This document shows, piece after piece, positions 58,715 through 64,000 of a stretch of DNA of 64,000 nucleotides. The DNA is taken from positions 3,474,501-3,538,500 of the forward strand of contig NC_092317.1 in the NCBI RefSeq assembly GCF_036785885.1, written 5' to 3'. The first letter of the stretch is position 1; the number at the start of each line of letters is the position of its first letter. This DNA comes from Coffea arabica. Lineage: Eukaryota; Streptophyta; Magnoliopsida; Gentianales; Rubiaceae. The notes beneath the pieces are model-generated. The model saw nothing but the letters and a program-made list of their open reading frames with translations. It was not told where the DNA came from and made no database searches. The position numbers were made by a program, and so were the translations under genes.

Positions 58715-60342
58715 AACAAAAATTGGATTTCCCCTTTTTCCCAAATCCATTTGCAAAAGAATCCATTAGATACGGAATGCACATCCTCTAATCAAAAGCA
58801 CACATCCTCTATTGAATATCTTGCATTTGGCACTCACACTGTGGTTTCACCGTCAAGAAAGACCATTTCTACCTTCTTCATTGTCTTGTCTTATTAACAC
58901 CTTCGTAAGAGCAAGACACAAATTACCTATTCCAAAACAACATTTTCCAAGCATTAAACACAAAAACAAACAGCTAACAACAAATTATCTCACAAAGAAT
59001 ATAATGAAACTTCATGATGCACTAACCTAATGCATTTTCTCACTCTCTGCAAGGATATTCTTGCATATTCCATCCTTCCTTGACAATTGCCCAGGAAAGT
59101 AAATTCATCAAACTTGAGAGTAGCATCGGAGGAATGGTTGGGGGTCAGGAAGACTCACAACATGCAAGCCTAGGAGGTATAGAGAAATAGCAATTTCACC
59201 CTTTTCCATTGTCAATAGTTGATCCCTTCACCTGTCCTTTGGTGTTAAAAAATAAATAAATAAACTTGTTTGAACCCACAATTTTCTTTCTTACAAAGAC
59301 TTATTAAGTTTCCCAAAAAGAAGGATCATAAACCTTTTCTATGCAACTTTGAACCCTCATAGCAGCACTGCTGATTACCCAGGTCTCTTTGTCCCTCGGG
59401 CCTAATACCCAAATAGCTTCAGTTATAGCAATACAACCATCGGAATCAATAAAACGCTAAGACTCATCGTCTTTGTAGTCTTCTAAACCTAAAATTCCAT
59501 ACATCTAACAGTATCTGGGTAGCATAAAACCAATTACATTTTACTCCCCTTCTTCATTGTCTCGACAGCTTCGAAGAAGCTGCACAGAAATGGCCTATTT
59601 CAAAATAACATTTCCTAGTCATTATATAGAAAAACATACCGCCGATGGCAAATTATCTAGACGGAGATGGACAGTAACCTTCTTGAACGTTAGACTTACC
59701 TCCATCTCATTTTGCCATTGATTTCCTACTTTCGATCGAGCGATGGTTTGGGAAGCTCAAAATCAATTGCATGTTACTCCCCTTCTTCATTGTCTCCATA
59801 GCCTTAGCAGGAGCAATACAAAAATGACCTATTCTAGAAACAACATTTTCCAATCTTTTAACACAAAAACAGAGCTTATGGCAAAATATCTAAATGAAAA
59901 TGAATATAAACTTCTAGAGTTGTGAACCCAAGTCCATTTGATTTCTCAACTTATGTTCCATCTTTTTATTGAGCTTCATATGTTACTGAATCGCAAAAAT
60001 GTACATACTCAATAGGGCACAAAGGTAATATCAGAACAAATTAATTATAGAACCGTAAAATGCACTAATCAAACACCTCATCAAGCTTGCTGAGAATTTT
60101 CCAAATTTCTCCCTAACATTCTCACTCTGCAAGGATCTTCTTGTATATCCCTCATCTTTGCAGATAACTATGACACTTACCAAGGAAAGTAATTGAACAA
60201 CAAACTAGAGAGTAGCTTCAAGAGGATATTGTTGGACACAAGCTAGACTTACCATAAGCAAGCTCAAGGGTATAGTGAAAACAGCATGTTCGCCATTTTT
60301 CATTGTCTTGATACTTCTGATCTGATCCCTTAATCGCTTGTC
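58715..60342 (-). pseudogene. Tandemly duplicated relic of a multi-domain FKBP (FKBP62/ROF1 type)
   Basis: Minus-strand exon remains in gene order. 60253-60342, still with AG and GT borders, holds GQAIKG.. IKTMKNGEHAVFTIP.. LELAYG in shifted frames (end of FK domain 1). 60065-60165 holds ICKD.. IYKKILAE.. GEIW.. KLDEVF. 59700-59828 reads GHFCIAPAKAMETMKKGSN (FK domain 2) with one stop. 59460-59601 is a second, frameshifted copy of that exon (GHFCAASSK, then AVETMKKG). 59159-59236 is a second domain-1 exon (TMEKGEIAI.. IPPRLAC). About 59040-59095 reads KDGICKNILAE. 58715-58930 is a third domain-2 copy ending GFGKKGK. Frameshifts and stops preclude function. A trace at about 60880-60975 may be the preceding exon. 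The third FK domain and the TPR part are absent. Confidence 0.82.
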
Positions 60343-61225
60343 CTGTCAAATCATACAACACTTGTCAGAACACTTCATTTCTTACTAATAAAAAGCTGTT
60401 AAATCTCCAAAAAGAAGGATTATAACTTTCTCTATGCAACTTTGAACCCACGTTACAGTCTGTTGATTGTAGTGGTGTCTCTGTCTCTCAAGCATTGATA
60501 CCAATATAGCTCTAATTTTACAACTCAACCGTTTGAGACACTAACACTTTACAGTCATACTAGTCTTTTGATCCTATATTTCCATACATTTAACCGCATT
60601 CATCTATGTAGTTTAAAAACAATTCCTTTTACTTTCACCCATCTAGGCCATTAAGATAATCACTTGTGAGATCTCATCAGCATACTAATTGCAGAAAATT
60701 TCTGCCATTGGACAATGATATATTCAGGTCTACTGTGTAGAAATAAGTTAGGTTCATAGAGAAACACTTAAATTAAGATGGAGGAGGGGAAAGTCAAATA
60801 AGAACAAAATCGAAACCAAAACTTTCAAATAAACTGAGCTTGTGTCTTAGGTCCCTTTTGAAAATGGAAGTGGAGCAGAATTTGATTTACACCATAAAAT
60901 ATACAGCTTTATTTGAAGGGTACCATTACATTTGTACTCCAATTCCAACTTTGACAGGGAACTTCATACTGCCATAGAAAGATTGGAGGAATAAAACTCA
61001 AATCTTTGACATATAACTTTGATCCTTAATATCATTTTTTTACATAATTGAAGGGGGCAAAACATATGGCTGGGATCCTTAAAATCATATCTTTGACAAT
61101 TCTCCTTGAAAAAAGTAAATCTGAAATATAAGATCAGGTTACACAATGTAAAAACCCATGAAAACTAGTTCTACATCTGGTCAATGATGCATAAAACCTA
61201 TGAGATTTTTGCTAATAGATATTTT

Positions 61226-61616
61226 AGCTAGTTTGGATGTTTAGGTTAGAAAAGAAAGATGGGAAATGTTAAGTTATGAAAGAAAAGAAAAAAAAAGAAA
61301 GGAAGAGATTTTAATATTGTTTGAGAGTTCAGGGTGGGAAAAGGTATGATTTTAGATATATATATCAATAAAAATTTATTCAATACACATTTGAGGACAA
61401 AATTGGCATTTAGAAAAAAATTATTAGGCATTTTTCAACTTTTCCGATGCTTGGGCAGAAAACTTTGGTAACCAACAATAGGAGTTCATTTGTCCAAATT
61501 AAACGCTTTTCATCCTTTTCTACCCCTCAAAAACTCCCAAATTCGAAATGTCTTTTCTGTCACTTCTTTTCTTTTTCTTTTGTTTTCTCGTCAAATCACA
61601 ACTCCCAAACTAGCTA
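61226..61616. mobile_element. TIR element with AGCTAGTTTGG ends
   Basis: About 390 bp starting AGCTAGTTTGGATGTTTAGG and ending CTCCCAAACTAGCT, with inverted ends of about 12 bp and purine-rich left versus pyrimidine-rich right arm that partly pair. Flanking it is a diverged direct duplication of about 60 bp (61159-61221 and 61625-61685, sharing CATCTGGTCA and GATGCATAAAACC). Confidence 0.6.
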
Positions 61617-62388
61617 TGGGAAAGAGAACTAGTTCTCCATCTGGTCAGCGATGCATAAAACCCATGGGATCTTTGCTTATAGATTGCCTTAAGACTGATG
61701 CTAGAAATTTTCAAGAACAAAAATCCCTTCGAAGCACAGGAAGATTCTCACTATGCGAAACAAAAAAGAAATGAATTTCTAATTATTAGAATATCATAGA
61801 GATAAGGAACTGGATAGCGTAAGAGAGATGTAGATGCCCCATTAAGTACCATACAGATCATAAAAATCCAATTTTTAGAACAAAAGCATAACACTATAGA
61901 AATTTCCTCTAATATAATGCTACAAAATTCAAAATCATCAAGTGCACTATATATTTCCGTTTTAAACCATAAGACATGGGAGAAAACAGAAACCACGAGT
62001 AACCATCTTGTTATTTACAGATTTGCCAAATCAACAACAACTACATCATCTTAGTATATGAACAAGCCTTCACAAGTTACTTAAACTGCATCAAATGGTG
62101 ATTGGACTGGAAAGATAGAATAGATCCTAGCGGAGCTGTCGGCAGTGGTGAGAGGGCGCCGGAGAGACAGGGAGACAGACAGTCATTCTTGCAATGGAGA
62201 TAGGGTGAGGAGCGGCTTGTGATGAGAATTTTTAGGCTTGATAGTGTAGGTTTCTTGATGGTCGGTGCAGTTTTATATTTTAAGACTTTATTGGCCACTT
62301 GTTTTGATGAACTCGACTTTCACGATGTATAGCAGAAATGGGTCAAGTACATTCGCATACTTAGCCCTCAACTTTCAGCAGATTGGCT

Positions 62389-62621
62389 CCATTTGGATTA
62401 ATCAGTTTTTCAAAAATTAATTTTTAAATATTATAATACTTTTTAAAAAGTATTCCAAAAGGTATTCTGAAAAATAGTCTAAATTTTTTTAATGTTTAAA
62501 AAATATCTCAAAATATATTATAAAAACTCTACTATTTTTAAATATTTCAAAATATATTCTAAAAACTCTGTTACAGTCAAATTTTTCAAAAACACCCCAA
62601 AAAATAATTAATCCAAACGGA
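62389..62621. mobile_element. AT-rich MITE, uninterrupted copy of the outer element at 11.4 kb
   Basis: Ends CCATTTGGATTAAT and ATTAATCCAAACGG are inverted repeats. Its reverse complement aligns with 11448-11861 once the inner MITE there is excised, including GACTGTAACAGAGTTTTTAG versus the related stretch near 11660-11720 and AAATATTTTTTAAACATTAA-like blocks. Non-coding. Confidence 0.8.
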
Positions 62622-63445
62622 TGTTTTTAAATTACTTAATTGTATGTCCTCTTAAAGAGAAGTAATAATACTAATCCTTTTCTTTTTAGCCTTTGTTTAG
62701 CTGAAGTATGCTATCATGTTGCTTACAAACATTAACGTGAAGTATATTAATGGAACTTTTGACATCGAATATTTTGCTGTGTTGTTTGGTTTACGCTATG
62801 AGAACCTGATAAAATTATTTTTACTATAACTCATTTAGTCATTTATGATTTTGCCAACGGAAAATTGACTACCCACATAATACACACACACACACTAAGT
62901 TCTGTATTATAAGCAACATATTAACGAAGTCAATCTTCAATGTGGCCCAATACTCTTTACATACAGAGTCTTTGCAAGCCTAGCCGAACATCACCGATAC
63001 CCTTTCAAGCCTAGCCCAGAAATTGTTTTCAGCTTGGAATGGATATTGATAATTCACCCAAACTTTTTTTGACCTAAAAAAAAAAGAATAGATATTGATA
63101 ATTGAATCTCAAAGACTATTGGACTCAAATTCAAGGTTAGTTACCTCACCAAAAAAGAGAAGAAGCTCGAATATCACTTAAATCGACTTGAGCATTGAGA
63201 TCTAAATGTGAAGATGAATGAGATTGCCAAGTTACGGGAGAGTTATCTTTTCCATTTGTTGGTTTGTTTTTGACGAATAAGTTGCTTACTTATATAGGAG
63301 CGGATATTGTTTACCAAAATATTCGGCATATGTTAAATTCAATCTTAGAGCAGGAGCTAACAAATTTTGAGCTTTTGTATTTTTTGCGGATAATGTTTTT
63401 CAAGGGTAAAACAAAGATTTCATTCATTCAAATCATATATTACGG

Positions 63446-63640
63446 CTTTGATTAGTAAAGAAAGGAAATCATCCTATCAAGCAGTTTTACATTTCAAACG
63501 AAGAGAAAATTTTGCTAAAACATGGGTTGGCAAATTTCCGGTCTTTGATTAGTAAAGAAGGGAAATCATCCTACCAAACAGTTCTACATTTCAAATCAGG
63601 AGAAAGTTTTGCTAAAACATGGGTTAGCAATTTTCCAGTT
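63446..63640. repeat. Two-copy tandem repeat of about 97 bp
   Basis: Units begin CTTTGATTAGTAAAGAA at 63446 and 63543 and stay about 90 percent alike through GCTAAAACATGGGTT. No coding potential. It adjoins the RNase H fragment and may be part of the same decayed retroelement. Confidence 0.85.
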
Positions 63641-63699
63641 CTATAAAGATGGGAAATTTTACATCCTTGGAAAAAATTTATAGAGGTTCCGAGCCTTGT

Positions 63700-63939
63700 C
63701 TAGCAAATTGCCAAAATCAGAAAATCCACTTCATCCGAATTCATTTTCTGAACAACATTAATAATAGCATCACTTTCAAGAATCAAAATCTCAATCCCCA
63801 CTTCTTTTGTCCATTTTAATCTTTTGATGACAGCTATAATTTCAGCAAATTTTAGAAAATATAACTTTACCAATTCTTTCCACAAAAGGCTACCTACCAT
63901 AGGCTATCCGTCATCATCTCTAACGAGAATACCAATTCC
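63700..63939 (-). pseudogene. RNase H-like (RVT_3) fragment of a LINE-type retroelement
   Basis: Read on the minus strand: GIGILVRDDDG, an in-frame stop, then PMVGSLLW.. KFAEIIAVIKRLKWTKEVGI and EILILESDAIINVVQKMNS. This follows the plant non-LTR RNase H pattern GxGxVxRDxxG.. AExxAxxxGLxxAxxxG.. xxxESD, keeping the Glu of AEI and the Asp of ESD. The stop and the truncated C terminus (ILAIC then stop) make it a relic. The remainder may lie beyond the window edge. Confidence 0.7.
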
Positions 63940-64000
63940 CACATCGGTTCAGGAGTGTGAGAGGATCCCCTTTTAAGGTCCATTGAGCTCCCCTTCCAGT

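Larger units (their letters stand above)
60976..64000. other. Terminal stretch of repeats, no intact gene
   Basis: AT-rich. Holds a TIR element (61226-61616) between duplicated 60-bp flanks, a MITE (62389-62621), a two-copy tandem repeat (63446-63640) and a broken RNase H fragment (63700-63939) near the window edge. Other frames have no recognisable content. Confidence 0.55.

Noticed and set aside
58865-60640. Repeated blocks initially looked like a diverged minisatellite
   Set aside because: Reading the minus strand shows FKBP exon remains in gene order, so it is reported as a duplicated pseudogene instead.
1-64000. CRISPR array, integrated virus, organelle insertion or full LTR retrotransposon
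   Set aside because: No regularly spaced repeats, no long terminal repeats with gag/pol frames, and no recognisable plastid or mitochondrial genes were seen.

Overview
This is nuclear DNA of a flowering plant, almost certainly a eudicot. The multi-exon genes have GT-AG (and two GC-AG) introns, the intergenic DNA is AT-rich, MITEs and SINE-like elements are plentiful, and the proteins are plant-specific types. Repeat style hints at an asterid, but I cannot fix the species. No bacterial, viral, CRISPR, rRNA or convincing tRNA features are present.

Layout. (1) 1847-2470 (+): an intronless TTM3-like CYTH phosphatase. (2) 5017-10987 (-): a 10-exon CobW/ZNG1-type metal-chaperone GTPase with a His-rich insert. 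(3) 17494-25609 (+): a 15-exon leucine-rich-repeat protein whose central repeats are each one 72-nt exon. (4) 26759-32798 (-): a 25-exon TOPLESS co-repressor of 1130 residues. (5) About 33-50 kb: roughly 16 kb with no supportable gene, holding MITEs, microsatellites and relics. (6) 50103-51563 (+): an intronless AVT6-type vacuolar amino-acid transporter, followed by a broken copy of its own 3' end split by a foldback element. (7) 54447-55289 (-): an ABA2-type xanthoxin dehydrogenase (abscisic-acid synthesis). (8) 58.7-60.3 kb (-): a tandemly duplicated relic of a multi-domain FKBP (FKBP62/ROF1 type). (9) Up to 64 kb: MITEs and a broken RNase H fragment of a LINE-like element.

Genes 2-4 (CobW, LRR, TOPLESS) appear in the same order as Arabidopsis At1g15730-At1g15740-At1g15750, so this is a conserved microsyntenic block. 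The genes are independently transcribed and share no evident pathway, although TOPLESS (hormone-response repression) and ABA2 (ABA synthesis) both touch hormone biology.

I did not find a convincing new biological system. The most informative oddities are the two unrelated tandem duplications that each copy a splice donor (CobW and LRR genes), a GC-AG intron in each of two genes, the absence of a recognisable CDC26 reading frame ahead of TTM3, nested MITEs with a reconstructable target site, the foldback element inside the AVT6 partial copy, and the FKBP exon graveyard. Exon joins were checked by hand for phase and total length. Transcript ends and UTR introns are inferred only.
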